This document shows, piece after piece, positions 63,997 to 64,000 of a stretch of 64,000 nt of DNA. The stretch covers positions 245,088-309,087 of the forward strand of contig JAHLKD010000068.1 in NCBI GenBank assembly GCA_025526935.1, given 5' to 3'. The notes under the pieces were generated by a model that was given only the letters and a program-made list of their open reading frames with translations, was not told the DNA's origin and ran no database searches. How positions within the stretch are numbered: position 1 is the first letter of the stretch; each line of letters starts with the position of its first letter. Source of the DNA: Cladochytrium replicatum (Eukaryota > Chytridiomycota > Chytridiomycetes > Cladochytriales > Cladochytriaceae). The translations under genes and the position numbers were made by a program.

Positions 63997-64000
63997 CCAT

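Overview
This window is nuclear DNA of a eukaryote and most likely comes from a fungus, probably an early-diverging (chytrid-like) lineage. The reasons are: protein genes broken by many very short introns (about 45-60 nt, GT..AG, often with a CTAAC/CTGAC-like branch site); a complete PRP8; a protein kinase of the fungal Rck2/Srk1 type; a DBF4, a septin and a Ty1/copia retrotransposon; together with genes that yeasts have lost (cactin, UCHL5-type deubiquitinase) and an egghead-like glycosyltransferase. The lineage is inference from gene content; no marker gives a species.

Layout. 0-2.1 kb: 3' end of a family 2 glycosyltransferase and a mitochondrial-type nucleoside diphosphate kinase. 2.1-4.3 kb: decayed DNA with a membrin/BOS1 C-terminal exon and acidic fragments. 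4.3-18.1 kb, all on the minus strand: a large serine-rich protein, PRP8 and a glycine-rich RRM protein. 18.6-20.7 kb: copia debris, including an internal inversion. 21.7-29.1 kb, minus: a seven-membrane-span protein with a long tail, a poorly resolved gene, and a single-span cell-surface protein with a lectin-like outside and an SH3 domain inside. 29-31.5 kb: gene-poor, with an LTR remnant. 31.8-39.1 kb, minus: a degenerate DEAH-type helicase and a coiled-coil protein. 39.6-42.0 kb: an unresolved multi-exon region. 42.1-57.7 kb: a dense block of eight housekeeping and regulatory genes (Rck2/Srk1-like kinase, UCHL5, DBF4, cactin, RAD5-like helicase, an SH3-septin fusion, a mitochondrial rhomboid protease, UBA4/MOCS3). 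57.7-64 kb: nested Ty1/copia elements with about 600-bp LTRs in inverted orientation, a 5'-truncated pol on the minus strand, and the start of another element on the plus strand at the right edge.

How the genes relate. There is no operon-like organisation, but several genes share processes: splicing (PRP8, cactin), replication and damage tolerance (DBF4, RAD5-like), the ubiquitin system (UCHL5, RAD5 RING, UBA4), and cell-surface/cortex organisation (7TM protein, lectin-SH3 protein, SH3-septin). In the dense block three divergent gene pairs have start codons that overlap or lie only 18-20 bp apart, so each pair probably shares one bidirectional promoter with overlapping 5' leaders. Splice joins given here were read by eye from frame continuity and splice signals; gene ends are firmer than starts.
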